A stretch of DNA of 64,000 nt, from assembly GCA_038225855.1 (NCBI GenBank), contig JBBRQU010000008.1, positions 39,413 to 103,412 on the forward strand, written 5' to 3'. A program made the position numbers and the translations under genes. Shown here in pieces: positions 28,899 to 39,241 of the stretch (within the stretch, counting starts at the first letter, position 1; the number at the start of each line of letters is the position of its first letter). The notes under the pieces were generated by a model, which did not search any database, was not told the origin of the DNA, and worked only from the letters and a program-made list of their open reading frames with translations. Origin of the DNA: CAHJXF01 sp038225855. Its GTDB lineage: Bacteria > Pseudomonadota > Gammaproteobacteria > Burkholderiales > Burkholderiaceae_D.

Positions 28899-29097
28899 AT
28901 CATCAGTCAGCGGTCAGCGGTCAGGATCGTACGTCGAAAGCCGCCATGGATGCCTATCAGGTCGGCTTGGCGTCTTTTGACGTCCTTCAGATCCATTGTT
29001 ATTTCGCAGGAGTCATCGCCATCGAACACCGTCGAAAGCGGCCTCGGGTGACACGGTATCAACCCATCGAAACCATTCAAAACGGGACGGGACGCGA

Positions 29098-29898
29098 TCA
29101 CTCGATCACCACGCTCTGGTACTTCGGATCCAGCGGCGGGTACTGCGGATCGATCTTCGCGAGCGCATCGCGCACCAATGTCGCGGCCATCAGGTTGCGG
29201 TGCGACTTGTCGTCCGACGGCACGATCCACCACGGGGCTTCTTTGGTCGCCGTGTAGCGTATCGCGTCGCTATACGCGGCCATGTTTGCGTCCCAACGCC
29301 CGCGCTCGACCAGATCGTTGGGATTGAATTTCCAGTGCTTCTGCGGTTCGTCGAGTCGCGATTGCAGACGCACCTTCTGCTCATCCTTCGAGATATGAAG
29401 AAAGCATTTCACGATGGTCGTGCCATGCTCGATCAACAGCCGCTCGAAGTCGACGATCTGCGCGTAGCGGCGCTTGCATTCCTTCCTGTCGGCGAGACCC
29501 AGTACGCGCTCGGCGATCACCGCTTCGTAGTGGCTGCGGTTGAAGACCGCGATCATTCCCCTGGGCGGCGCGTGCGGATGCACACGCCACAGAAAATCGC
29601 GGGCCGCTTCGTCCAACGACGGCGCCTTGAACGGCGTGACGCTCACGCCCTGCGGATGCGCCTGATCGAAGGTCGCGATGATGGCGCCGTCCTTGCCCGC
29701 GGTATCCATGCCCTGGAATACCACCAGCACGCTCTGCCGGTTCTCCGCGAAGAGCGTGTTCTGGAATGTCGCAATCTCCCTTTGCACCGGCTCGAGCGCA
29801 TCGCCGACGACGACGAGAACGCGGGCGCCCGGGTCGAACCCGGCGAGGTCGAGTTTCCTGTCGTCGCAGATGCGGTAAGGCTTGAGGGGATTGGCCAT
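29098..29898 (-). CDS. ppk2: Polyphosphate kinase 2 family protein
   Basis: 266 residues, a single-domain PPK2. It has the Walker A-like VVFQGMDTAGKDGAI, the lid region with WRVHPHAPPRGMIAVFNRSHYEAVIAERV as Walker B, and the C-terminal APWWIVPSDDKSHRNL. PPK2 enzymes move phosphate between polyphosphate and nucleoside mono- or diphosphates in the cytoplasm. The ATG at 29898 is preferred over an upstream GTG at 29940, as the family begins near PLKPYRI. It diverges from glpK. Which nucleotide it prefers is not clear from the sequence. Confidence 0.9.
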   Translation of the reverse strand: MANPLKPYRICDDRKLDLAGFDPGARVLVVVGDALEPVQREIATFQNTLFAENRQSVLVVFQGMDTAGKDGAIIATFDQAHPQGVSVTPFKAPSLDEAARDFLWRVHPHAPPRGMIAVFNRSHYEAVIAERVLGLADRKECKRRYAQIVDFERLLIEHGTTIVKCFLHISKDEQKVRLQSRLDEPQKHWKFNPNDLVERGRWDANMAAYSDAIRYTATKEAPWWIVPSDDKSHRNLMAATLVRDALAKIDPQYPPLDPKYQSVVIE

Positions 29899-30063
29899 TG
29901 CGACAGGTCGATCAAACGATGCAAGGGACTTGTGAGCCACCTATGATAGCCGTGCATACTTTGCGAAAGCGCCTTGTCATCCGAGCGACGCGAGGAATCT
30001 CTTGCGCGGCGCAATCCTGAGATGATGAGATTTCTCGCTACGCCCGGAATGATCGATGCCGCC

Positions 30064-31761
<1,698 letters not shown>

Positions 31762-31837
31762 ATCGCGTTGTCGCAGCCGGACAATGCGACACGTTGGGGT
31801 GAGCCAGGCGCACCGCGACGAACGCCGCGCAATACCT

Positions 31838-32701
31838 TCACCCCGGCACGCCGACAATCACGCTCGAAGCCTTGAACACCGCGGTCGCCGCAACGCCGCG
31901 CTGAATACCGAGCGCCTTGACGCTTGCGCTCGTGACGATCGCCGCGATCGTGATCGCGCTGTCCCCCACGCTGTCCCCCGCGGCGTCCCCTGCGGCGTCC
32001 CCATTCTCTAGCGCAACGACGACCTCGGCATTGACCGCGCCGGGTGTCACGCGCGCGACTTTGCCGCTCAGTTGATTGCGCGCCGACAGCCGTGCCGATT
32101 CCAGATCGGTCGCGATCAGGATCGAAGAGGCCTTCACCAGCGCGAACGCGCGCACACCCACTTCGAGCCCGAGCGACTCGGTGCTTTCATGCGTGACGAT
32201 GGCGACGATCGAGTGACCGCCAGCAAGCGCAAGTTCGATCTCGTCGTTGACCGCGCCCCTCGTGATCGCGCTGACCTCGCCTGTGAAATGATTGCGTGCG
32301 CTGGTCTTCATGTTGAGCATCCTCATGAGGTCGAGATCGTTGGCAGGATCGGCGCCGCCCTCGCTCAAGTGTTCGACGAAGCGACGATGCAGCGCATCGA
32401 CCTCGTCGTAGCGCGCGAGCAATCGAGCGCCATGCGGCGTCAATGCGGTCCGCCCTCCCCCGCGCCCGCCCGCACTGCGCTCGACCAGCGCCGCGCCCGC
32501 GAGATTGTTCATCGCATCGACTGCGTCCCACGCGGCCTTGTAGCTGACGCCAACCGCTTTGGCCGCATGCGTGATCGAGCCGACTGCGGCGATCGCGCGA
32601 AGCAGGTCGATGCGGTTGCGGCCGCCGAGCAGCGCGCCGTTCGCAGTCATCCACAGCGTACCTTCGAGCGCGAGGACGGGCTCTTTGCGGCGCGCGTTCA
32701 C
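31838..32701 (-). CDS. modE: Molybdate-responsive regulator ModE
   Basis: About 287 residues: an N-terminal winged helix (RIDLLRAIAAVGSITHAAKAVGVSYKAAWDAVDAMNNL) and two C-terminal Mop domains (TSARNHFTGEVSAITRGAVNDEIEL and LSARNQLSGKVARVTPGAVNAEVVV) that bind molybdate. It represses modABC when molybdate is plentiful and can activate molybdoenzyme genes. The second Mop domain contains a repeat-rich loop (NGDAAGDAAGDSVGDS) encoded by four 12-base units, absent from usual ModE. The start is uncertain; GTG 32701 has an AAGGA site nine bases upstream, a TTG at 32737 is the alternative. Confidence 0.9.
   Translation of the reverse strand: MNARRKEPVLALEGTLWMTANGALLGGRNRIDLLRAIAAVGSITHAAKAVGVSYKAAWDAVDAMNNLAGAALVERSAGGRGGGRTALTPHGARLLARYDEVDALHRRFVEHLSEGGADPANDLDLMRMLNMKTSARNHFTGEVSAITRGAVNDEIELALAGGHSIVAIVTHESTESLGLEVGVRAFALVKASSILIATDLESARLSARNQLSGKVARVTPGAVNAEVVVALENGDAAGDAAGDSVGDSAITIAAIVTSASVKALGIQRGVAATAVFKASSVIVGVPG
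31958..32005. repeat. 12-base tandem repeat inside modE
   Basis: Four imperfect 12-base units, each containing GTCCCC (at 31961, 31973, 31985, 31997), encode a Gly-Asp-Ala/Ser repeat loop in the second Mop domain. In-frame unit length keeps the protein open if copy number changes. Confidence 0.8.
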
Positions 32702-32762
32702 GCGAGTGCATCCTTCTGCATGACATGTTCTCCGCAAGAAGGCATCTCTGGTCCTGTTTCCG

Positions 32763-33845
32763 CTATGGCATCAATGCGACCGATTTCACCTGCACCCATA
32801 GTTCCTGTCCGACGGCCAGTTCGAGTGCCGCGGCAGCCCGCTTGGTCAAACGAGCAACCAGCGTGGAAGCGTCCTCATCCTTGCCCACGCGCACCCGCAC
32901 GAGCGTCAGTCCGGGATGTTGGTCGTCCGCGATCGCGTCGACGCGTCCTTGCAAGACATTCTGGATGCTGCTGCGTTCAGGATGCAGGCAAGCCAGGCTG
33001 ACGTCCCTCGCAAGGATCCGCACGCGCACCCTGCGGCCGACAGACAGATCGCGGTCAGGCGTCCATAGACTCCCGCCCGCAAAATCCAGCCGCGCCAAAT
33101 GCCAGGTGCTATCGATGGTCCCCACGGTGCCATCGATGACTGCGCCGACATCCTCGCCGAGTGGTATGGGCGAATGAAGCCGAACCAGCGTCTCGCTCAA
33201 CGGACCGCTGGCCACTACCCGACCGCCTTCGAGCACGACCAGATGATCCGCGAGCCTTGCCACTTCATCGGACGAGTGGCTGACGTACACCACCGGAATG
33301 TCGAGTTCGTTGTGCAGCCTTTCCAGATAGGGCAGCACTTCCTGCTTGCGTTTGAAGTCGAGCGCCGCCAGAGGCTCGTCCATCAGCAGAATGCGCGGGC
33401 TGACCGCAAGCGCGCGCGCAATGCCGACGCGGCTGCGTTCTCCACCCGAGAGCCGCTCGGGTTTTCTGTCGAGCAGAGGGCCGATGCCCAGAAGCTCGAT
33501 GGCCTGGTCCATGCTGATGCGCTCGTCGGCGACGATGCGCTTTTGCCCATAACGCAAGTTGCCCGCCACCGAGAGATGAGAGAACAGGCTCGTCTCCTGG
33601 AACACATATCCCAAGAGACGTTTGTGCGTGGGCACCCAGTGCTTGCCGTTCTGCCACACCTGACCATCGATGCTGAGAAATCCTTGCGGCGCTCGTTCCA
33701 GTCCGGCAATGCATCGCAGCAGCGTGGTCTTGCCCGAACCCGAGGGGCCGAACAATGCCGTGACTCCGCGGCTCGGAAAGGCGAGATCCACATCGAGAAC
33801 GAAGCCGGGCCAGTCGAGACGAAAGCGCGCCTGGATGTTCTTCAT
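32763..33845 (-). CDS. modC: Molybdate ABC transporter ATP-binding protein ModC
   Basis: 360 residues. The ATPase domain has Walker A GPSGSGKTT, Q loop in YVFQETSLF, signature LSGGERSRVGIARAL and Walker B ILLMDEPLAALD, followed by a C-terminal Mop (TOBE-like) domain that senses molybdate. It powers molybdate import with ModB and ModA. The ATG at 33845 lies four bases after the modB stop; modE follows 61 bases downstream, completing modA-modB-modC-modE on one strand. Confidence 0.95.
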   Translation of the reverse strand: MKNIQARFRLDWPGFVLDVDLAFPSRGVTALFGPSGSGKTTLLRCIAGLERAPQGFLSIDGQVWQNGKHWVPTHKRLLGYVFQETSLFSHLSVAGNLRYGQKRIVADERISMDQAIELLGIGPLLDRKPERLSGGERSRVGIARALAVSPRILLMDEPLAALDFKRKQEVLPYLERLHNELDIPVVYVSHSSDEVARLADHLVVLEGGRVVASGPLSETLVRLHSPIPLGEDVGAVIDGTVGTIDSTWHLARLDFAGGSLWTPDRDLSVGRRVRVRILARDVSLACLHPERSSIQNVLQGRVDAIADDQHPGLTLVRVRVGKDEDASTLVARLTKRAAAALELAVGQELWVQVKSVALMP

Positions 33846-33849
33846 CCCT

Positions 33850-34527
33850 TCAACCCTTCCTGCGATCGGGCCGCCATGCATAGAGGGCGAGCAACACCAC
33901 GAAGGAGAAGATCAGCATCACGGCTGCGAGCTTGTGGGCCTGTGCGTACTCGAGCGCTTGCACATGATCATAGATCTGCACGGAGGCAACGCGCGTCACG
34001 CCCGGCAGATTGCCGCCGATCATCAACACCACTCCGAATTCGCCGACCGTGTGAGCAAAGGTCAGGATGCACGCGGTCAAAAATCCCGGCAGCGCCAGCG
34101 GCACAGCCACAGTGAAGAAGGCATCGAGCGGCGAAGCGCGCAACGTGGCCGCGACGTCCATCGGCCGGTCGCCGATCGCCTCGAACGCGGCCTGCAAAGG
34201 TTGAACCATGAACGGCAGCGAATAGAACACGGAGCCCACCACCAAGCCCCAGAAAGTGAAGGGCAGCGAACCGATGTGGAACGTCTCGGTCAGCCGCCCG
34301 ACCGGACCGTTCGGCCCCATCGCCAGCAAGAGATAGAAGCCGAGGACCGAAGGCGGCAGCACCAAAGGCAACGCCACCACCGCGCCGATTGGACCTTTCC
34401 ACCAGCCTTCGATGCGCGCAAGCCGCCATGCGATGGGCGTACCGATAAAAAGCAAGATGACAGTGACGATGCCCGCCAGTCTGACGGTCAGCCAGATCGC
34501 CTGAAGATCGCCCTCCGATATGTACAT
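33850..34527 (-). CDS. modB: Molybdate ABC transporter permease ModB
   Basis: 225 residues with about five to six transmembrane helices and the permease EAA loop (DVAATLRASPLDAFFTVAVPLALPG) that docks to ModC. It forms the inner-membrane channel for molybdate. It lies 24 bases after modA and four before modC. Confidence 0.95.
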   Translation of the reverse strand: MYISEGDLQAIWLTVRLAGIVTVILLFIGTPIAWRLARIEGWWKGPIGAVVALPLVLPPSVLGFYLLLAMGPNGPVGRLTETFHIGSLPFTFWGLVVGSVFYSLPFMVQPLQAAFEAIGDRPMDVAATLRASPLDAFFTVAVPLALPGFLTACILTFAHTVGEFGVVLMIGGNLPGVTRVASVQIYDHVQALEYAQAHKLAAVMLIFSFVVLLALYAWRPDRRKG

Positions 34528-34551
34528 GATCGTGACGGGCGACCCGGGTCT

Positions 34552-35322
34552 TCATTTGCCGGCGGTTTCACCGGGTAATACGAAACCGAATTTCGTCATA
34601 ACGGCGCGAGCCGGTTTGCTGTTCATGTAATCGGCGAAGCGTGTGGCCAGTGCGTTATTCGCCGCTCGCTTGGTGACGACGAAACCCTGTTCCAGCGGCG
34701 CATGAAGCGTGTCGGGGATCAGCCAGTAGCCCCCTTTCTTCGCCAGTTCAGAATGAAGCGTCAGCGAAAGCGCGATGATGCCGACCTGCGCGTTGCCGCT
34801 CTCGATGTACTGCGCGGTCTGCGCAATGTTCTCGCCATAGATCAGTTTCGGTTCGACCTTGTCCCACACGCCCGAGGCGCGCAACGCCTCCTCTGCCCGT
34901 CTGCCGTACGGCGCGTGCTTGGGATTGGCAATGGCGATGCGCGTGATGCCCGGATCGGCGAGGCTGGCCATCGTCATCCGGCTCGCGTCGAGCGTCGCAC
35001 TCCACAGCACGATGCGGCCTAGCGCGTAGGGCTTCGCTTCCGAACTCGCGTAGCCGTCCCTGGCCAACTCGCGTGGAAACGCGATGTCGGCGGAGAAGTA
35101 GAGATCGTAAGGCGCGCCCTGCTGGATTTGGGTGTTGAAGTTGCCCGACGAACCGTAGACGACGTCCACCTCGTCTGTCGGATGGGCCTTCTTGAAGCCG
35201 GTCACGATTTCGTCCATCGCGAATTTCAGATCGGCCGCCGCAGCGATGGTGATCTTTTCCGCATTCGCCGACAGCGAGAGCAGGAGAGCGCCTGAAAACA
35301 GCAGGATCCTTGCGAGCTTCAT
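34552..35322 (-). CDS. modA: Periplasmic molybdate-binding protein ModA
   Basis: 256 residues with a signal peptide (cleavage near LSANAEK). The binding fold is typical (ITIAAAADLKFAMDEI, VVYGSSGNFNTQIQQGAPYDLYFSAD, GRIVLWS, IAIANPKHAPYGRRAEEALR, IALSLTLHSEL, YWLIPDTLHAPLEQGFVV). It delivers molybdate to ModBC. First gene of the operon, 28 bases from a ModE-type box. Confidence 0.95.
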   Translation of the reverse strand: MKLARILLFSGALLLSLSANAEKITIAAAADLKFAMDEIVTGFKKAHPTDEVDVVYGSSGNFNTQIQQGAPYDLYFSADIAFPRELARDGYASSEAKPYALGRIVLWSATLDASRMTMASLADPGITRIAIANPKHAPYGRRAEEALRASGVWDKVEPKLIYGENIAQTAQYIESGNAQVGIIALSLTLHSELAKKGGYWLIPDTLHAPLEQGFVVTKRAANNALATRFADYMNSKPARAVMTKFGFVLPGETAGK

Positions 35323-35350
35323 GAAAATATTCCGCGTTCGCCGGTGGAAG

Positions 35351-35374
35351 CGAAATATACCGCGGAATATAACG
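35351..35374. promoter_or_regulatory. ModE-type operator upstream of modA
   Basis: An AT-rich imperfect palindrome, CGAAATATAC-CGCG-GAATATAACG, with CG(A/T)(A/T)ATAT arms around a CCGCGG centre, lies 29 bases upstream of the modA start. Its arms resemble ModE boxes (TATAT half-sites). A half-copy (AAATATTCCGCG) overlaps the modA start side at 35325-35336. ModE encoded in the same operon would repress from here. Confidence 0.65.
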
Positions 35375-35389
35375 GTCGGTGCTCAGCGC

Positions 35390-35483
35390 CGTCCCCGCAC
35401 AAAGCGGGGGACCCAGTGACGTGTGTCGAAAGACGCTGGATTTCCTCGCTTGCGCGGGGACTGAAGGCCGCGGGAACGACGGG
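35390..35483. repeat. REP doublet (REPIN-like element)
   Basis: Two GC-rich palindromes in opposite orientation flank a short spacer: GTCCCCGC/GCGGGGGAC (35391-35412) and TCCTCGC/GCGGGGA (35443-35460), with CCCAG and CTGG marks facing each other. This is the build of REP doublets that are moved by RAYT transposases in proteobacteria. It fills most of the space between modA and the gentisate dioxygenase gene. Confidence 0.7.
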
Positions 35484-35509
35484 AGTTCTGTGAAGGGGAC
35501 GGCCCACTG

Positions 35510-36547
35510 TCAAGCAGCCGCTCGCCTCCACAACCCCAACGCCTTCTGCACCGGCCGATCCGAGAAGCTGAACAACACCGCGTCCTCGTCGGTCTCGTGG
35601 CGCACCGGCAGCCACGACGGCGCGACGAAGATGTCGCGCGGCCCCCACTCGAAGATCTTCTCGCCGATCGTGGTACGACCGTGTCCTTCGACGACGTTGT
35701 AAATGGTGCCGTCGGTGACGCGCTCGCTTTCGCCCTTGAATCCCTTCGGCATCCATTGGATGAATGCGGCGATGGTCGGCATCGCGAAGCCACCGCTCGC
35801 CGGATTGATGTATTGCATCTTGATGCCGTGGGCGGGATGAAGCGGTCCCGAACGCTGGAGCTTTTCCAACACCTCGCGAGTGCGGTCGTAGGGATAGAAG
35901 AACACCGGACTGGTCTTCGATGTCGGTTCCCAATCGACCGGCAGCAGGTTCGCGCCATAGCGGATCAAGGCGTCGCCCTCGGGTCGCATCACCGGCTGGC
36001 TGTCTTTTGGATAGCGCTCCGAAAAGCTCGCGTCGAGCATGCGCACCAGCGGGATATCGAGGCCGTCCATCCAGATCACCGGGGCGCTTCCCGGATTGCC
36101 GTGATCGTGCCAGGTCCACGATGGCGTGATGATGAAGTCGCCACGATGCATCGTGATGCGCTCACCATCGACTGCGGTGTACGCGCTCTCGCCTTCGACG
36201 ACGAAGCGTAGCGCCGACTGCGTGTGGCGGTGACTGGGCGCAACCTCGCCCGGCATGATCAATTGCAGGCCGCAGTAGAGCGTGTTGGTGATCGCCGACT
36301 GGCCGCGCAATGCCGGGTTCTCGAGCACCAGCACGCGGCGCTCGGCTTCCTTCGCGGTGATCAATCGGCCCGCTTCGAGCAGATGCTCGCGGATGCCATC
36401 GTAATGCCACAGCGCCGCTACGCAGGGCGAATGCGGTTGCGGGATGACGAGGCTGCCGAGCACTTCCCACAGCGGCGTGAGGTGATGCTGGTCGATGCGG
36501 TCGTAGAAGGCTTTGCGCTCTGCGTTGGGTGAGGGTCGGTCGAACAT
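35510..36547 (-). CDS. Gentisate 1,2-dioxygenase
   Basis: 345 residues, a bicupin. The first cupin keeps the iron ligands (PSHRHTQSALRFVVEGE and the later His in WTWHDHGN), the second (GGFAMPTIAAFIQWM, RTTIGEKIFEWGPRDIFVAP) is structural, as in the family. It opens the ring of gentisate to maleylpyruvate with ferrous iron and oxygen. AGGAGG lies before the ATG. The 3-hydroxybenzoate 6-hydroxylase gene upstream on the same strand supplies gentisate. Enzymes for maleylpyruvate isomerisation or hydrolysis are not in the window. Confidence 0.93.
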   Translation of the reverse strand: MFDRPSPNAERKAFYDRIDQHHLTPLWEVLGSLVIPQPHSPCVAALWHYDGIREHLLEAGRLITAKEAERRVLVLENPALRGQSAITNTLYCGLQLIMPGEVAPSHRHTQSALRFVVEGESAYTAVDGERITMHRGDFIITPSWTWHDHGNPGSAPVIWMDGLDIPLVRMLDASFSERYPKDSQPVMRPEGDALIRYGANLLPVDWEPTSKTSPVFFYPYDRTREVLEKLQRSGPLHPAHGIKMQYINPASGGFAMPTIAAFIQWMPKGFKGESERVTDGTIYNVVEGHGRTTIGEKIFEWGPRDIFVAPSWLPVRHETDEDAVLFSFSDRPVQKALGLWRRAAA

Positions 36548-36721
36548 GTGGCCTCCTGAAGGTTCAGTGCGCGTTCAGTGCGTCGCGATGGCCGTCGTGC
36601 CGCCGTGCCATGCCTTCGCGCGTCTTTGCATGGAGCCGGGCTGCAGATAAACCGCATTCTGAACCGCGACGATCGCGGCCGCATGGTCGTCGCCCTCGCG
36701 ATCAGCGTATGGGGTTGAATG

Positions 36722-37933
36722 TCAGGCTAGGCAATTCGCGACGCGCCAGCCGTACAACCACTCGAGCGCGTCGTAGAAGCGCTGTTGCGAGCGGCCGCGC
36801 CACAGGTCGTTGCGCACCAGACGCTGTACGCCGCTGGCGTGATAGATGCGTCCCATCTCGCGGGCCGACAGCACGACGCGCGCGGCGCGCGCAACGCGTG
36901 AGCGCTGGTAATGCTCGAAGGCCGGGGCGAAGTCGCCGCTCCTGGCGACCTCGTGCACGCGCAGCGCTTCGCCCAAGGTGACTGCGTCCTCCATCGCCAT
37001 GCACGCGCCCTGCGCCATGTACTGCAGCATCGGGTGCGCCGCATCGCCGAGCAGCGTGATGCGACCGAACGACCATTGCGCGATCGGCTCGCGATCGGCC
37101 GTGGCCCAGCGCTTCCAGCTCTTGGGCAGCGAGAGCAATTGGCGCGGGCGCTCGAGGATGCCGGTGAAGTAGGACTGCACTTCCTCCGCGCTACCCTCCA
37201 TGACGGTCCAGCTTTCTTCGTAGCGGCTATGGAACGTGACGACGACGTTGTACTGCTCGCCGCCGCGCAACGGGTAGTGCACGAGGTGGCAGTTCGGACC
37301 CGCCCAGACCGCTGGCGCATTCCAGCGCAAGTCGACTGGAAACTCGGCGGCATCGACCACGGCGCGATAGACCACGTGGCCCGAAACGCGAACCGGATCT
37401 CCGACCAGCTGCTGCCGCACGGCGGACTTGACGCCATCGGCGCCGATCAGCGCCACGCCCTTGTATGCGATGCCCTTCGCGTCGATCGCCGTCACGCCGC
37501 TGCCGCTTTGCTCGACCTTATCGATGCGGGTCGACGTGACGAACTCGATGCGATCGGTCGCCTCGCGCACGCCTTCGAGCAGCGAGCCATGGACGTCGGC
37601 TCGATGAATCACCGCATACGGATTTGCGAAGCGCTCGCGAAATGGCGCGCCGACATCGATCGATGCGACCTCTGCGCCATCCACGGCATCCATCATCACC
37701 ATGCGCTCGGTGTGGACCGCGTGGCGTCGCGCCCGCTCGCCGATGCCCAGCGCGTCCAGTGCGGCGAAGGCGTTGGGCGCGAGCTGGATGCCCGCGCCGA
37801 TCTCGCCGATCTGCGGCGCCTGTTCGAATACCTTGACGTCAAAGCCCTGACGCGCGATCGCAAGCGCAGCGGCAAGACCGCCGATGCCTCCGCCGGTCAC
37901 GAGGACCGGAAGCGAAGCGGATGTGCGGCTCAT
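36722..37933 (-). CDS. 3-hydroxybenzoate 6-monooxygenase (flavoprotein)
   Basis: 403 residues of the group A FAD monooxygenases: VTGGGIGGLAAALAIARQG (FAD), the DG motif GADGVKSAVRQQLVG, and GDAAHPMLQYMAQGACMAMEDA (GD motif). Next to gentisate dioxygenase the best assignment is 3-hydroxybenzoate 6-hydroxylase, making gentisate with NADH and oxygen; salicylate 5- or 1-hydroxylase type cannot be excluded from sequence alone. AGGAG precedes the ATG at 37933. The gap to the dioxygenase is 174 bases, so they may share a transcript. Confidence 0.88.
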   Translation of the reverse strand: MSRTSASLPVLVTGGGIGGLAAALAIARQGFDVKVFEQAPQIGEIGAGIQLAPNAFAALDALGIGERARRHAVHTERMVMMDAVDGAEVASIDVGAPFRERFANPYAVIHRADVHGSLLEGVREATDRIEFVTSTRIDKVEQSGSGVTAIDAKGIAYKGVALIGADGVKSAVRQQLVGDPVRVSGHVVYRAVVDAAEFPVDLRWNAPAVWAGPNCHLVHYPLRGGEQYNVVVTFHSRYEESWTVMEGSAEEVQSYFTGILERPRQLLSLPKSWKRWATADREPIAQWSFGRITLLGDAAHPMLQYMAQGACMAMEDAVTLGEALRVHEVARSGDFAPAFEHYQRSRVARAARVVLSAREMGRIYHASGVQRLVRNDLWRGRSQQRFYDALEWLYGWRVANCLA

Positions 37934-38060
37934 GTCGTCTCCTATCAAGAACGCGCTGGTGCAGGGCCTCGGTGTGAGCTGATTCGAGAACGGTGCAACG
38001 CGCGGCAATGCCAAGCGCGCACTGACGCTGCTCGAACGGCTGCGTGATGCGCGGCGGCCC

Positions 38061-38100
38061 GTCGTTCCCGCGCACGCGGGAACCCAGCGACTTTGACGGC
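38061..38100. repeat. REP palindrome
   Basis: A 9-bp perfect palindrome GTTCCCGCG-CA-CGCGGGAAC (38064-38083) followed by CCAGCGAC, the same family as the doublet near 35.4 kb. It lies between the hydroxylase and the KaiC-linked kinase gene and may act in transcript ends. Confidence 0.7.
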
Positions 38101-38135
38101 TCGCAGCGTGCGGCGGGCCGATGGCGCGCACGCCG

Positions 38136-39200
38136 TCAGTCGGCCGCCGTTGCAGCCGGGCTGCCAGCCATCGGCAGCGTGACGACGAATTCACTGCCGA
38201 GGTCCTTGCCGGCGCTGTCGCCGACAACCGTGCCGCCATGCGCCTCGACCAGCTCGCTAACGACTGCGAGCCCGATGCCGAGGCCGCCGCTGTGCAGGGC
38301 CAGCGCGTGCGGGTCCTGCGCGAACAGGTCGAAGACCCGCGGCAAGGCTGCGGCCGTGATGCCGATGCCGTTGTCGGACACGGTGATCGCGATCGTGTCA
38401 TCGATCACCTTCACGTCGAGCGCGATCGTGCCGCCCGTCGGCGTGTATTTGGATGCGTTGTCCAGCAGATTGCTGAAAATCTGCGTCAGGCGCACCGAGT
38501 CTCCGTACACATCGAGCGGGCCGGGCGGCGACTGCATCGTGAACCGTTGAAGCCGCGCGTCCATCGCAGGTTGGCAGGTCTCTACGGCCACACCGATGAT
38601 GTTCGCCAGGTCGACCGAGCCGCGTTCGAGCCGAAACTTTCCGGTGCTGATGCGCGACCCGTCGAGCAGGTCGTCGATGAGCCTCGCCATGTGCGTGACC
38701 TGGCGCTTGATGACGCCTTGCAGCCGTGCAAGTCGCGGGTCGTCCGTGAGCGGTCGGTGCAGCAACTCGGCAGCCTGCAGGATAGGGGTCAGCGGATTAC
38801 GCAACTCGTGGGCCACCATCGCCAGAAACGTGATCTGCCGGCGGTGCGCCGCTCCCGCGTCGGCCTCCAGTTCCTGCGCGGCGATTGCGGCAAGCACCAG
38901 TTGCTCATTGGCCTCGCGCAGGTTTCCGAGATTGGGGACGGCGAGGCCCGAGCGCATCAATTCGCGCAGGTTGCTGACTGCCGCCTCGGCAATCGCATCC
39001 GCACGAAGCGAAGCGAGCACCAGATGTTCGTTGGCCTCCGCGAGCTGGGCTGCCCTCTCCCCGCTGAAGCCGCGCTCAACCTCGGCCATCTCGAGCCGCA
39101 ACTTCACCAGTTCGGCACGCACCGCGTCGGCTTGCCGGTTCAGCAGCGCAAGCGTCCCGGTTGCTGCGGCCAAGTCACTCTCGTGAATCGGCGTGTTCAT
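38136..39200 (-). CDS. Soluble sensor histidine kinase linked to KaiC-like ATPase
   Basis: 354 residues without membrane segments. The first ~120 residues are Ala/Leu/Glu-rich and likely coiled coil; two repeated patterns (LAEANEHLVLASLRADAIAE and LREANEQLVLAAIAAQELEA) suggest an internal duplication. HisKA follows with acceptor His in FLAMVAHELRNPLTPI, then HATPase_c (LLDNASKYTPTGG, SDNGIGI, GGLGIGLAVV). It lies 41 bases after the KaiC-like gene and is probably its signalling partner, in the way that KaiC-like proteins work with kinases elsewhere (inference). Partner regulator unknown. Confidence 0.88.
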   Translation of the reverse strand: MNTPIHESDLAAATGTLALLNRQADAVRAELVKLRLEMAEVERGFSGERAAQLAEANEHLVLASLRADAIAEAAVSNLRELMRSGLAVPNLGNLREANEQLVLAAIAAQELEADAGAAHRRQITFLAMVAHELRNPLTPILQAAELLHRPLTDDPRLARLQGVIKRQVTHMARLIDDLLDGSRISTGKFRLERGSVDLANIIGVAVETCQPAMDARLQRFTMQSPPGPLDVYGDSVRLTQIFSNLLDNASKYTPTGGTIALDVKVIDDTIAITVSDNGIGITAAALPRVFDLFAQDPHALALHSGGLGIGLAVVSELVEAHGGTVVGDSAGKDLGSEFVVTLPMAGSPAATAAD

Positions 39201-39241
39201 GACGATCGGCGTATCGACGGGCGCATCGCGCAGGAGGGCAC

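Noticed and set aside
31769..31791. Terminator between glpK and modE
   Set aside because: Only a 7-bp stem (TGTCGCA / TGCGACA) with a 9-base loop and no T tract; too weak to call.
37934..38401. N-terminal extension of the 3-hydroxybenzoate hydroxylase frame across the REP element
   Set aside because: The extension includes a translated REP palindrome (WVPACAGTTG pattern) and overlaps the kinase gene. A strong ribosome site supports the start at 37933.
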